A stretch of 64,000 nucleotides of DNA from Bacteroidales bacterium (GTDB taxonomy: Bacteria; Bacteroidota; Bacteroidia; Bacteroidales; UBA6680), in assembly GCA_025210735.1 (NCBI GenBank), contig JAOARD010000023.1:1-64000 (forward strand), read 5' to 3'. The notes beneath the pieces are model-generated. The model was given only the letters and a program-made list of their open reading frames with translations, was not told the origin of the DNA and made no database searches. Shown in pieces: positions 40,323 to 48,642 of the stretch (position 1 is the stretch's first letter; the number at the start of each line of letters is the position of its first letter). The position numbers and the translations under genes were made by a program.

Positions 40323-40949
40323 ATGAGAAAAGTATGCATATTAATATACTGTATGTTTATAACATATACAGCAATGGCACAGCAGAGTACAAAGCAGAGA
40401 GAGATAGGTTTAGTTTTTAGTAATCTGGATAATTTTGGGTTAACATATAAAACAGGAACCGAGAAATCTGTTTGGCGATACAGTGTACTGTTAATATCAG
40501 GAAATGAGACAAAAACCATTGATAAAGATAATACAGAGACAAAAAACAATAAGTTTGGTTTTGGCTTTAAGGTAGGAGATGAGTACAGGAAAAGAATAAC
40601 AGATAACTTTGAGTTCAGGATAGGAGCTGATTTCTCGTTTAATTATATAAAACTTAAAGATACAAGAGAGAAAAATACTGGCATAAACAATGATGTAAGA
40701 AAAAGTGCTATCTATGAGCCAGGAGTAAACCTTGTGCTTGGATTTAACTACGTTGTAGCAGAGAATATAGTAGTTGGTGCAGAACTATTACCGTATTTAA
40801 GTTACAGAAGAACCAATATAAAAAGCAGATCAGATATTGTTTCTCCTTATGGTTATACAACTGGAGTTGAGAAAGAGATTACTGTAACCGGATTTAGTTA
40901 CGGTATATCAAATTCATCGGTAATGTTATCGTTATCGTACAGATTCTAA
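40323..40949 (+). CDS. outer-membrane beta-barrel protein, tandem paralogue 3
   Basis: 208 residues: signal peptide ending AMAQ, then KQREIGLVFSNLDNFGLTYKTGTE and a C-terminal strand ending SVMLSLSYRF. Closest in its start to paralogue 2, with which it is probably co-transcribed. Divergence between copies is concentrated in the predicted loops, for example residues about 60-75 and 165-185, as expected for surface-exposed segments. Confidence 0.8.
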   Translation: MRKVCILIYCMFITYTAMAQQSTKQREIGLVFSNLDNFGLTYKTGTEKSVWRYSVLLISGNETKTIDKDNTETKNNKFGFGFKVGDEYRKRITDNFEFRIGADFSFNYIKLKDTREKNTGINNDVRKSAIYEPGVNLVLGFNYVVAENIVVGAELLPYLSYRRTNIKSRSDIVSPYGYTTGVEKEITVTGFSYGISNSSVMLSLSYRF

Positions 40950-40972
40950 AAAAAAGAGTTTAAATATATTAC

Positions 40973-41006
40973 AAAAATAGGCTGTCATTACTGATAGCCT
41001 ATTTTT
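40973..41006 (+). terminator. bidirectional terminator between barrel paralogue 3 and the efflux gene
   Basis: AAAAATAGGCTGTCA pairs with TGATAGCCTATTTTT with one mismatch-tolerant pair, giving T-runs on both strands between convergent genes. Confidence 0.85.
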
Positions 41007-41023
41007 GTATGTGGAGTTTATCT

Positions 41024-42283
41024 CTATTTACCAACAGTTACAACAGATACTTTCTGGTTCACTATACCTTTATTAGCCGAAGTCCTGTTAATGTAAGTGA
41101 GCAATATAGTGGCAGCTAAACCTGCTGTAAAGAAACCAATAAACATTGGCAGTGCAGAATCTATAAGAAAACTGCCTATATAACCAGCAATTGGTACAGC
41201 AATTACCGATGCAATAAATCCGTTAATAGCAGCCCCTATACCTGCTATCTTACCCAGAGGTTCCATTGCTAGAGCAGTAAGATTACCAAACAGGAACCCG
41301 ATAGACAGAAACTGAACCATAAAGAATCCCATAAGTACATATATGCTCGGATTAGATTTACCATAAAACAGAACAACGTAAGATAACGATACCAGAGTAA
41401 ACATGACCGATGCTATAGTAACCAGACGTCTCATACCAATCTTAATAACAAATATTCCGTTCATTAATGTTGATACACCAACAGTTATTGCAACAACAGC
41501 AAACAGATACGGGAACTCCTCCTCTAAACCATACTGTATACCAAGAATATTCTGTGCTGTAGAGAGGAACGTAAGAAAAGCACCGGATATAAAACCAAGA
41601 ACAATGGTGTACATTAATGCCTGCTTTGATCCGAAAAAGATCTTTGCACCATCAACAAACATTTTACCATTAAATGTGGCTCTGTTTTCAATTTTATGTG
41701 TCTCTCTCTGTCTGAATGCAAACCATATTGCAACAATTACAGCAATAATCATCTGATTATAAAATATAGCTTTCCAACCATAATTATCAAGTAACATTTT
41801 ACCATATGCCGGAGCAATAGCTGGTACCAGAATAAATATTACAGTAACAAACGACATTATTCTTGCCATAATATTACCACTATAACTATCGCGAACTATA
41901 GCCATACTTATTGTTCTTGGTGTAGATAACCCTATACCCTGAAGTAATCTTCCAATTATCATTATCTCAATGCTACTTGCGGTTGTACTAATTACACTTG
42001 CAATAAGAAACAACCCAAAGCCTCCATATATAACAGGTTTTCGTCCAAAACTGTCAGACATAGGCCCCGATATTAACTGACCAATACCCAATCCAAGAAA
42101 CATCATTGTTATAAGCATCTGTGTATTATTTACACCTGTTATACCAATATACTCACCTATTACACCTAATGCAGGCAGCAGAGCATCCATTGCTAACGAT
42201 ACAATTGCCATTAACGATGCCATTAGTGCTATAAATTCCAGTTGCGATTTCTGTTTTTTTACTTTATACATACTCTTCCCCAT
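41024..42283 (-). CDS. MFS multidrug efflux transporter, Bcr/CflA family
   Basis: 419 residues with 12 predicted membrane helices. The family motif after helix 2 is GQLISGPMSDSFGRKPVIYGG and helix 4 has GRLLQGIGLSTPRTISMAIVRD, both typical of Bcr/CflA drug exporters. Divergent from an AraC regulator with 102 bases between, so the pair is probably a regulator-controlled efflux unit. Confidence 0.85.
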   Translation of the reverse strand: MGKSMYKVKKQKSQLEFIALMASLMAIVSLAMDALLPALGVIGEYIGITGVNNTQMLITMMFLGLGIGQLISGPMSDSFGRKPVIYGGFGLFLIASVISTTASSIEIMIIGRLLQGIGLSTPRTISMAIVRDSYSGNIMARIMSFVTVIFILVPAIAPAYGKMLLDNYGWKAIFYNQMIIAVIVAIWFAFRQRETHKIENRATFNGKMFVDGAKIFFGSKQALMYTIVLGFISGAFLTFLSTAQNILGIQYGLEEEFPYLFAVVAITVGVSTLMNGIFVIKIGMRRLVTIASVMFTLVSLSYVVLFYGKSNPSIYVLMGFFMVQFLSIGFLFGNLTALAMEPLGKIAGIGAAINGFIASVIAVPIAGYIGSFLIDSALPMFIGFFTAGLAATILLTYINRTSANKGIVNQKVSVVTVGK

Positions 42284-42308
42284 TATTCTACTCCTAAAAA
42301 TTACGATG

Positions 42309-42316
42309 CAAAAATA
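42309..42316 (-). promoter_or_regulatory. -7 box TATTTTTG of the efflux gene
   Basis: Read on the minus strand, TATTTTTG matches TAnnTTTG, 25 bases before the efflux ATG. No clear -33 element. Confidence 0.45.
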
Positions 42317-42340
42317 GGGTAAAAAACAGATGTTGTTTTG

Positions 42341-42363
42341 ATCATTATTCTGGAAATAATGAT
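42341..42363. promoter_or_regulatory. operator-like palindrome in the efflux/AraC divergent region
   Basis: Perfect 9-bp inverted repeat ATCATTATT/AATAATGAT with a 5-base centre. It abuts a near-consensus -7 box for the AraC gene (TACTTTTA, 42363-42370) and lies upstream of the efflux -7 box, a sensible site for controlling both genes. Confidence 0.55.
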
Positions 42364-42385
42364 ACTTTTACATTAAAACGATATT

Positions 42386-43306
42386 GTGAAAATCATTGAG
42401 GATATATACGAATACTACCCTGAAACTGTACTTGGAAATAAAGATACATTTCCTGATTTTGCAATAATCAGGCTCGATAAACTAACCAAAAGCCTTGATG
42501 ATAATCATATGGAGAAGATAAGTAAACCTCATCTCAGAGGATTCTTTGAGATATCAATTGGTCTTGATGAACCAAATCTCTCTTATGTAAACGTTGGTTC
42601 CGCTCAGTTTCCGAGTATTGCCAGAAATATTGTATTTGTATCACCTGTTCAGCCTTTTTCTGTGATATTTAACAGATTAAAAGAGTTTATACCTGGAAAA
42701 GGTTACATACTGGCATTTAAACCATCGGTTTTAACAGCAAAGAAACGTAGCTTTGAGATAATGAATACTTTCCGTTTCTTTAATTCATACGCTTTTCCGC
42801 AACATATACTTAATAGTGCTAATATAAAGCCAATAGTTACAATAGCCGATAATCTGTATAATGAGTACAATAGTAACATGCCTTGCTCACGTGAGATTAT
42901 AGGAGGTTATATGGAGGTACTATTACATAGCTTTAACAGAATTCTTAAACTAGTGATTGATTTACCCGAATCAGGTTCCGGATCATGTGACTATATTGCA
43001 GCTAACTTTGAACGCAAAGTTATTGAGGGAGGTAACAGGGTATATACTATAGCCAGATATGCCGAAGAGCTTAATGTAAGTACAAACTACCTGTCAGAAT
43101 GTGTAAAGAAATCAACCGGACGAAGTGCAAAGCAGATACTACTTAACCATAAACTTATTATTGCAAAAAGTCTGTTGCAACAACCGGATAAAACCATATC
43201 TGATGTAGCATATGAGATGGGATTTACAGAGACAACCAACTTTACAAAATTCTTTAAACGTATGACCGGACAAACACCTAACCAGTTCAGAGCATCTGAT
43301 ATATAG
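42386..43306 (+). CDS. AraC family transcriptional regulator
   Basis: 306 residues, starting at GTG 42386. The N-terminal ligand domain (about 1-190) is of the cupin-like type seen in Bacteroidota AraC proteins. The C-terminal double helix-turn-helix is clear: YAEELNVSTNYLSECVKKST and ISDVAYEMGFTETTNFTKFF, followed by KRMTGQTPNQFR. Likely controls the divergent efflux gene and itself. Confidence 0.88.
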   Translation: MKIIEDIYEYYPETVLGNKDTFPDFAIIRLDKLTKSLDDNHMEKISKPHLRGFFEISIGLDEPNLSYVNVGSAQFPSIARNIVFVSPVQPFSVIFNRLKEFIPGKGYILAFKPSVLTAKKRSFEIMNTFRFFNSYAFPQHILNSANIKPIVTIADNLYNEYNSNMPCSREIIGGYMEVLLHSFNRILKLVIDLPESGSGSCDYIAANFERKVIEGGNRVYTIARYAEELNVSTNYLSECVKKSTGRSAKQILLNHKLIIAKSLLQQPDKTISDVAYEMGFTETTNFTKFFKRMTGQTPNQFRASDI

Positions 43307-43374
43307 ATAAAAGAGAGCCTCTGTTACAAAGTAATACAATGTATCCAGAGGCTCGATAGATATAAAGTTCTTTT

Positions 43375-43722
43375 CTACTGTTCGCAAATTTTCTTAAAAT
43401 AATCTGTTTCTGAACCATATGAGGTTGTCAGAACAGCCTTGTAATTTCCGGCAGGAGCATTTATAAACACCGGATATATACCAGAATATGTAGTTGAGAA
43501 TGATGTGATCTCATTATTATACTTGTCATAAATAGTAACCGATGCATTCGATACATTTATGGCAAAGTCAACAATCTCACACACGTGCGTTGCATTCATT
43601 ATCTCCATATAGTTTGTGGTTACAATAGGCTTAAGCTCTTTTTCGCCTGAGAGGGTAATAAGGTTTGTTCCCAATATAAGGGCAACAATAAAAACTGTTA
43701 CAATGTGGAATCTTTTTTTCAT
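43375..43722 (-). CDS. small secreted protein, DUF3244-like
   Basis: 115 residues with an N-terminal signal peptide (about 1-26). The mature part has the alternating-strand pattern VSNASVTIYDKYNNEITSF and APAGNYKAVLTTSYG, like short Bacteroidota periplasmic proteins of the DUF3244 kind. Function unknown. Upstream, 43723-44018 is AT-rich spacer without a visible gene. Confidence 0.55.
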   Translation of the reverse strand: MKKRFHIVTVFIVALILGTNLITLSGEKELKPIVTTNYMEIMNATHVCEIVDFAINVSNASVTIYDKYNNEITSFSTTYSGIYPVFINAPAGNYKAVLTTSYGSETDYFKKICEQ

Positions 43723-44018
43723 GATAATTAAGTTTAATTTTAAATTGAGTATGTAGTTTATGTATAATCAGATTCAATAATGTTTAGTAAAAACTTAATC
43801 TATTTTCAATATAGGTAAAAATAACTATCCAGCAAAATTTATCTTTGATTTTTAATTAATTACAAGACAGAACATAGTTTGATATACCTTATTTGAATGA
43901 TTGATTCATATGAGCTGTATCTCACAAACTATAAGAAATATAAACTATTTCTACTCAACTATCAATAGGTATAACCGGAATATTATAGTTTATAACTTTA
44001 CAGTATATTTAAATATCT

Positions 44019-44528
44019 ATGGGAAGAAAGAGAAAAATAAAATGTTTGACTTATGGTATGCTGAACTCATTTGTAAGTAGAAACAACGATTTAGACGGAT
44101 ATTGGGCTATTGGAAAGATCTATTTGTTTATGTTAAATTCAGAATCAATGGTTCTGAATATAGATATGTTAAACCAATCATTGATACCGTACGATAAAGA
44201 TCTTGAATTGTTGGCAATAAAGTATGGCGAAACATTAAAGTATCATTTGATTAAAAGAGGTTTTCAACTGAATCAGTTTAAACATGCAACATTAACATTA
44301 ACCGGATACCCAAATTGCATTAATGTAATTTATGGTCAAACAGCTCCTAATAAAATCAGGTGCGAACTTACTATTACAGATACAGAGAACAGACAATATT
44401 ATAAAGATATTGATGTTTGGTGCAGAGAATATAATCCTGAATTAGAGCCCTTTGATATAACAAAAAGAGATAGGATATTAAAGGATATAATTAGTGTTAA
44501 AAAAGCTATAGAGCTTATTTCTGATTAA
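44019..44528 (+). CDS. hypothetical protein
   Basis: 169 residues, not recognised. Starts with a basic MGRKRKIK and a conserved-looking LTYGMLNSFVSRNNDLDGYWAIGKIYLFML; ends with an alpha-helical Lys-rich stretch. No signal peptide or membrane helix. A near-consensus -7 box (TAACTTTA, 43993-44000) and a terminator at 44555 suggest a real monocistronic gene. Confidence 0.6.
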   Translation: MGRKRKIKCLTYGMLNSFVSRNNDLDGYWAIGKIYLFMLNSESMVLNIDMLNQSLIPYDKDLELLAIKYGETLKYHLIKRGFQLNQFKHATLTLTGYPNCINVIYGQTAPNKIRCELTITDTENRQYYKDIDVWCREYNPELEPFDITKRDRILKDIISVKKAIELISD

Positions 44529-44554
44529 TATATTTTATATGTATATACAAAACA

Positions 44555-44590
44555 GGCTGAAGATCATGTCTCTTCAGCCCGGTGTTTTTT
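44555..44590 (+). terminator. terminator after the hypothetical gene
   Basis: Perfect 9-bp stem GGCTGAAGA/TCTTCAGCC followed by CGGTG and six T. Confidence 0.8.
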
Positions 44591-44620
44591 GTAATAACTA
44601 TAATAGGTTTAACTTATATA

Positions 44621-45709
44621 CTATTTAGAAGTTCTGCGTTTAAAATGGTTAGAGTCGCCCCATTCGCCATAACCAATAGAGTCGCCTGTAATATTTACAC
44701 GTGCCTCAAGACAATTAGCGCAGTCATCTGCCTCTTCATCAGTACATGGTTTGTTCTGATAAAGAGCATAATCGTCGCGATATTTACCAGGTGTAATATT
44801 TGGCATAATAATATTGGCACCAACCTTAATAGCCTTTTCACGACCAATTTTATCAATAGCCTGAAGAGCTGTTGCCGCTGCAATATTAATATCCTTCATC
44901 ACAATTCGCAGTATAGCAATCATCTTTAACGTAAGGTTAAAACGCTCTTCAAGTGGCATAAGCGTATCTTTAAACTCATACAGGGGTGTATCAGTATGTT
45001 CAATATATGGTCCCATACCACACATATCAATATCAAGTTCCTTCATCAGCAAAATATCATTTGCCAAATCCTCATATGTCTGAAACGGAAGACCAATCAT
45101 TACACCTGTTCCGGTCTGATAACCTGAACGCTGAAGACGCTTAAGGCATTCCAGTCTGTTTTGGTAGTTATGTAACTCATCTTTAGGATGAATCTTATAA
45201 TAGAGATCCTCATTGCTACTCTCAATACGTAAAAGATACCTGTGAGCACCGGCATCAAACCAACGCTTATAAGTAGCTTCATCCTCCTCACCAAGCGATA
45301 TTGTTATACCAAGTTCGCCATTTGATACTCTTTTAATCTCCTTAAGAAGATTCTCAATACGACCAACATAACTCTTATTTGTAAGCTCTCCACCCTGAAG
45401 TACAACTGATCCGTATCTGTTCTCATAAGCAAATTTAGCAGCGCCAATAATCTCCTCATCGCTTAAATTATATCTGTGGGCATCCTTATTACTCTTTCTG
45501 ATACCGCAATACAGACAATCTTTTTCGCAGATGTTGGTGAACTCTATAAGTCCCCTGAAATGTACAAGGTTACCAACATACTTGCTCTTTACCTCTGCCG
45601 ATCTCTTATAGAGTTTATTACGCTCAATCTTGTCCGATTTCAGAAGCCTGACAATATCCTCCTTATTAAAATCGTCTTGTAAAAGAATCTCCTCAACACT
45701 TTTGCTCAT
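44621..45709 (-). CDS. hydE: [FeFe]-hydrogenase maturase HydE (radical SAM)
   Basis: 362 residues. The radical-SAM cluster motif is CEKDCLYCGIR. The extra C-terminal cysteine pattern (CTDEEADDCANC) seen in many HydE proteins is also present. Other family blocks are VVLQGGELT, LRIESSNEDLYYKIHP, GTGVMIGLPFQT and GMGPYIEHTDTPL. HydE helps build the H-cluster di-iron site with HydF and HydG. Neither partner nor a hydrogenase gene is in the window. A PylB/methylornithine synthase is the main alternative but fits less well. Confidence 0.88.
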   Translation of the reverse strand: MSKSVEEILLQDDFNKEDIVRLLKSDKIERNKLYKRSAEVKSKYVGNLVHFRGLIEFTNICEKDCLYCGIRKSNKDAHRYNLSDEEIIGAAKFAYENRYGSVVLQGGELTNKSYVGRIENLLKEIKRVSNGELGITISLGEEDEATYKRWFDAGAHRYLLRIESSNEDLYYKIHPKDELHNYQNRLECLKRLQRSGYQTGTGVMIGLPFQTYEDLANDILLMKELDIDMCGMGPYIEHTDTPLYEFKDTLMPLEERFNLTLKMIAILRIVMKDINIAAATALQAIDKIGREKAIKVGANIIMPNITPGKYRDDYALYQNKPCTDEEADDCANCLEARVNITGDSIGYGEWGDSNHFKRRTSK

Positions 45710-45871
45710 GATAACAATATTTTGTACAAAATTAATTAAACATTTGTATTTAAGTACTCGTTGTCCTGAATTATTTTAAAAAAGATTGACTGATTTGCTA
45801 TATTTTATGCCATACACCATATTATTCGTTAAAATGTGGTGTTTGTGTATTACAGAGACAATAAAAAATAC

Positions 45872-46055
45872 TATTTTTGGGCTCGAAAATAAATATTTAG
45901 ATGCAGGAATCGAACTATTACACATCAGAGATGTATCTCTATATTACCGCATTAAATGTGGGGTACCTGAAAATTTTCGGGGGACTCTGATTCTATATTG
46001 CTCTTAATGTGAGCAATCTGATCTTTTGTAAATAAATCTTAAAAATATATTGAAT
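45872..46055 (+). promoter_or_regulatory. -7 box and structured leader of the acyl-CoA synthetase gene
   Basis: The gap 45710-46055 holds a -7 box TATTTTTG (45872-45879) and then about 170 bases with several possible helices. ATTTAGATGC (45895-45904) pairs with GCATTAAAT (45949-45957) with one bulge. Inside, two mutually exclusive hairpins overlap: ACATC/GATGT (45922-45934) and AGAGAT/ATCTCT (45927-45940). A final stem ATTGCTC/GAGCAAT lies at 45997-46017. This arrangement suggests regulation by RNA folding; no known riboswitch class is recognised. An ORF at 45786-46007 here has no recognisable features. Confidence 0.45.
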
Positions 46056-48113
46056 ATGATTCATGGAAAATTATTGAACCCTGATAGCATAGTAGTTGTT
46101 GGAGGTTCGGACGATGTACATAAGCCGGGAGGAAAAGTATTAAAGAACCTTATTGATGGTAACTTTAAAGGCAGTTTACATGTTGTAAACCCAAAGCTTG
46201 ATGAGGTTCAGGGAATTAAATCGAGCCGTAGTGTAGAGGATTTGCCAAATGTAGATGTTGCAATTCTTGCTATAGCAGCAAAATTCTGTCCTGCTACTGT
46301 TGAGACTCTTGCAAAAGAGAAAGGAACACGCGGATTTATTATCCTTTCAGCAGGTTTTAGTGAAGAGAACGAAGAGGGTGCAGTACTTGAGAAGCAGATT
46401 GTTGATACAATTGACTCAGTAGGAGGTAGCCTTATAGGACCAAACTGTGTTGGACTATTAAACACAAACTATAACGGAGTATTTACTACACCAATCCCAA
46501 CACTTGATCCACAAGGTGTTGATTTTATATCAGGATCAGGAGCAACAGCTGTATTTATTATGGAGGCTGGTGTACCAAAAGGACTTAAATTTAACAGCGT
46601 TTACTCTGTAGGAAACAGTGCTCAGGTAGGAGTAGAAGAGGTGCTTGCACACCTTGATGAGACATTTGATCCTGCAACAAGTTCAAGAGTAAAACTACTT
46701 TATATTGAGAATATAGATAAGCCACAATTGCTACTTAAGCATGCATCATCGCTAATCCGTAAAGGATGTAAGATTGCTGCTGTTAAATCTGGTAGTTCAG
46801 AGGCAGGAAGCCGTGCTGCATCATCGCATACAGGAGCATTAGCAAGTCCTGATGTTGCTGTTGAGGCACTATTCCGTAAAGCAGGTATTGTACGTTGTGC
46901 GGGTCGTGAGGAGCTTGCTACAGTTGCATCAATATTTATGCACCCTGAACTTGAGGGTAAGAACATTGCAATTATCACACATGCGGGTGGTCCGGCAGTA
47001 ATGCTTACAGATTCACTTTCAAATGGTGGTATGGAGATTCCTCATATTGAGGGACCAAAAGCAGATGCACTACTAGAGAAGTTATTCCCGGGATCATCTG
47101 TTGCTAACCCGATAGATTTTCTTGCAACAGGTACAGCAGAGCAGTTAGGAAATATTATTGAAGCTTGTGATAAGGACTTTGATAATATCGACGGAATGGC
47201 TGTTATCTTCGGTTCTCCGGGACTATTCCCTGTATTTGATGTTTACGATCTTCTTGATGAGAAGATGAAGAGCTGTAAAAAGCCAATATACCCAATCCTT
47301 CCTTCGGTAATTAACGTTAAGGACGAGATTGATCATTTTATTAAGAAAGGAAGAATCAACTTCCCTGATGAGGTTATATTTGGTGATGCTCTATCTAAGA
47401 TATATCACACTCCAAAGCCTGAAGCAGCGGATATTAAACTTCCTGAGGTTGATACAGCAGCTATACGTAAGGTTGTTGAAGAGGCTGAGAACGGATACCT
47501 TTCACCAGAGCAAGTTCAGCAACTACTTGATGCAGCAGGAATTAACCGTGCCGGTGAGGCTGTAGCCAATACAAAAGAGGAGGCTGTAAAAGAGGCTGAC
47601 CGTCTTGGCTACCCATTGGTAATGAAGGTTATAGGACCTGTGCACAAATCAGATGTTGGTGGTGTTGTTCTTAATGTTATGGATGCAGAAACTGTTGCTG
47701 CTGAGTTTGACAGAATGATTCAGATTAAAGATACTACTGCAATACTTATGCAACCAATGCTTTCTGGTACTGAGCTTTTTGTTGGTGCTAAGCACGAAGA
47801 TAAGTTCGGACACATGGTACTTTGCGGTCTTGGAGGAATCTTTATTGAGGTTCTTAAAGATGTAAATGCTGGTCTTGCACCACTAAGCCATACAGAAGCA
47901 TCAAAAATGATTAAAGGACTTAAGAGCTACGGTATTATTGAAGGAGCACGTGGTCAGGAGCCTGTTAACGAGGAGATGTTTACTGATATAGTAGTAAGAG
48001 TATCTGCACTTGTTAAAGCTGCACCAGAGGTCTTTGAGATGGATCTTAACCCGCTTCTTGGAAGCAAGGATAAGGTTGTTGCAGTTGATGCACGTATCAG
48101 AATAGAGAAGTAA
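46056..48113 (+). CDS. acetate--CoA ligase (ADP-forming), fused alpha-beta type
   Basis: About 685 residues from ATG 46056 (TTG 46050 is two codons earlier). Order: CoA-binding domain (SIVVVGGSDDVHKPGGKVLK), succinyl-CoA-ligase-like domains with the catalytic-His region (SRAASSHTGALAS), then an ATP-grasp domain (YPLVMKVIGPVHKSDVGGV, GAKHEDKFGHMVLCGLGGIF). The enzyme makes ATP from acetyl-CoA or another acyl-CoA, ADP and phosphate. It can use the acyl-CoA formed by the 2-oxoacid:ferredoxin oxidoreductase at 31-34 kb. A long structured leader precedes it and a 53-codon gene follows after 4 bases. Confidence 0.88.
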   Translation: MIHGKLLNPDSIVVVGGSDDVHKPGGKVLKNLIDGNFKGSLHVVNPKLDEVQGIKSSRSVEDLPNVDVAILAIAAKFCPATVETLAKEKGTRGFIILSAGFSEENEEGAVLEKQIVDTIDSVGGSLIGPNCVGLLNTNYNGVFTTPIPTLDPQGVDFISGSGATAVFIMEAGVPKGLKFNSVYSVGNSAQVGVEEVLAHLDETFDPATSSRVKLLYIENIDKPQLLLKHASSLIRKGCKIAAVKSGSSEAGSRAASSHTGALASPDVAVEALFRKAGIVRCAGREELATVASIFMHPELEGKNIAIITHAGGPAVMLTDSLSNGGMEIPHIEGPKADALLEKLFPGSSVANPIDFLATGTAEQLGNIIEACDKDFDNIDGMAVIFGSPGLFPVFDVYDLLDEKMKSCKKPIYPILPSVINVKDEIDHFIKKGRINFPDEVIFGDALSKIYHTPKPEAADIKLPEVDTAAIRKVVEEAENGYLSPEQVQQLLDAAGINRAGEAVANTKEEAVKEADRLGYPLVMKVIGPVHKSDVGGVVLNVMDAETVAAEFDRMIQIKDTTAILMQPMLSGTELFVGAKHEDKFGHMVLCGLGGIFIEVLKDVNAGLAPLSHTEASKMIKGLKSYGIIEGARGQEPVNEEMFTDIVVRVSALVKAAPEVFEMDLNPLLGSKDKVVAVDARIRIEK

Positions 48114-48117
48114 GATC

Positions 48118-48279
48118 ATGAAGAGAAAACTTTCGCGAACAGAGAAAATACTTATTGGCTGTGTAATTCTGGTTCTGTTAATGATTCTCCTTAACTGGAG
48201 TAATTTTGTTACCGGAATAAAGAATGATTCGCTCAAGCTGTTTGATAAGGATACTGTTCAGACCGAAAAACAGAATTAA
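48118..48279 (+). CDS. small single-pass membrane protein (53 residues)
   Basis: Short gene four bases after the acyl-CoA synthetase stop and just before a terminator, so almost certainly in the same transcript. It encodes a basic start (MKRKLSRTEK), one membrane helix (ILIGCVILVLLMILLNW) and a polar tail of about 24 residues ending KDTVQTEKQN, suggesting an N-in, C-out topology. Not recognised; it could tether or regulate the synthetase, but that is speculation. Confidence 0.6.
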   Translation: MKRKLSRTEKILIGCVILVLLMILLNWSNFVTGIKNDSLKLFDKDTVQTEKQN

Positions 48280-48286
48280 TATAGAT

Positions 48287-48320
48287 AAAAGCGCAGATAT
48301 TTACTATCTGTGCTTTTATT
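48287..48320 (+). terminator. terminator after the acyl-CoA synthetase operon
   Basis: AAAAGCGCAGATA pairs with TATCTGTGCTTTT (one G:T pair) around TTTAC and continues into ATT. Confidence 0.8.
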
Positions 48321-48355
48321 ATAAAATAACTATATCAATAATATTAAACAAAGTT

Positions 48356-48411
48356 GTTTCTGCCACATTGCGTGGAGTCGTTTCTGTCACATTGAGCGTA
48401 GTCGAAATGTG
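48356..48411. repeat. REP-like repeat, two partial units
   Basis: Two related units in tandem: GTTTCTGCCACATTGCGTGG (48356) and the second at 48380 with TTTCTGTCACATTGAGCG then TAGTCGAAATGTG. In the second, CACATT pairs with AATGTG. Sequences of the type CACATTGAGCGTAGTCGAA recur between genes in many Bacteroidota genomes, to my knowledge. Confidence 0.5.
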
Positions 48412-48456
48412 TTTAGTTCCCGATGCAATAGAATAGATACTCAGGTAGATAAAAAA

Positions 48457-48523
48457 CAGATGAAACGAAGCATGAGAATAGTTATTCACACACTGGAATG
48501 ATTATTATGCAGAGTTCCATCTG
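48457..48523 (+). promoter_or_regulatory. start-codon-mimic leader element, first tandem copy before the Mpv17-like gene
   Basis: 5' arm CAGATG (48457-48462), inner stem GCAT (48470)/ATGC (48507), apical region, 3' arm AGAGTTCCATCTG ending 48523. The AAC of the 5' side pairs with GTT of the 3' side. The next ATG, 26 bases downstream at 48550, is the 5' arm of the second copy. The 5' ATG opens a 13-codon ORF (MKRSMRIVIHTLE). Confidence 0.6.
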
Positions 48524-48546
48524 ACCATTAAAAAGAAAAATTATAA

Positions 48547-48616
48547 CAAATGAAACGAAGCATAAGCAATGATTTCTCTCAAACGCGAGAATGACTAAAA
48601 ATGCGAGTTCCATTTG
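48547..48616 (+). promoter_or_regulatory. start-codon-mimic leader element, second tandem copy before the Mpv17-like gene
   Basis: 5' arm CAAATG (48547-48552), inner GCAT/ATGC stem, apical hairpin TTCTC/GAGAA, 3' arm GAGTTCCATTTG (ends 48616). Both arms differ from the CAGATG/CATCTG of other copies by a compensating pair. The coding start 26 bases downstream is again CAAATG (48640-48645), so it follows the same change. The 5' ATG opens a 14-codon ORF (MKRSISNDFSQTRE). Confidence 0.65.
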
Positions 48617-48642
48617 ACAGTTGAAAAGGAAAATTATAACAA

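Noticed and set aside
45895..45957. Possible tRNA on the minus strand with T-loop-like TTCGATT and an apparent CTG anticodon
   Set aside because: The T-stem does not pair (AATAG with CCTGC) and the acceptor stem needs a bulge; it is better explained as a leader hairpin on the plus strand.
45786..46007. 73-codon ORF upstream of the acyl-CoA synthetase gene
   Set aside because: Spans the promoter and leader hairpins, has no recognisable sequence pattern, and its composition resembles noncoding AT-rich DNA.
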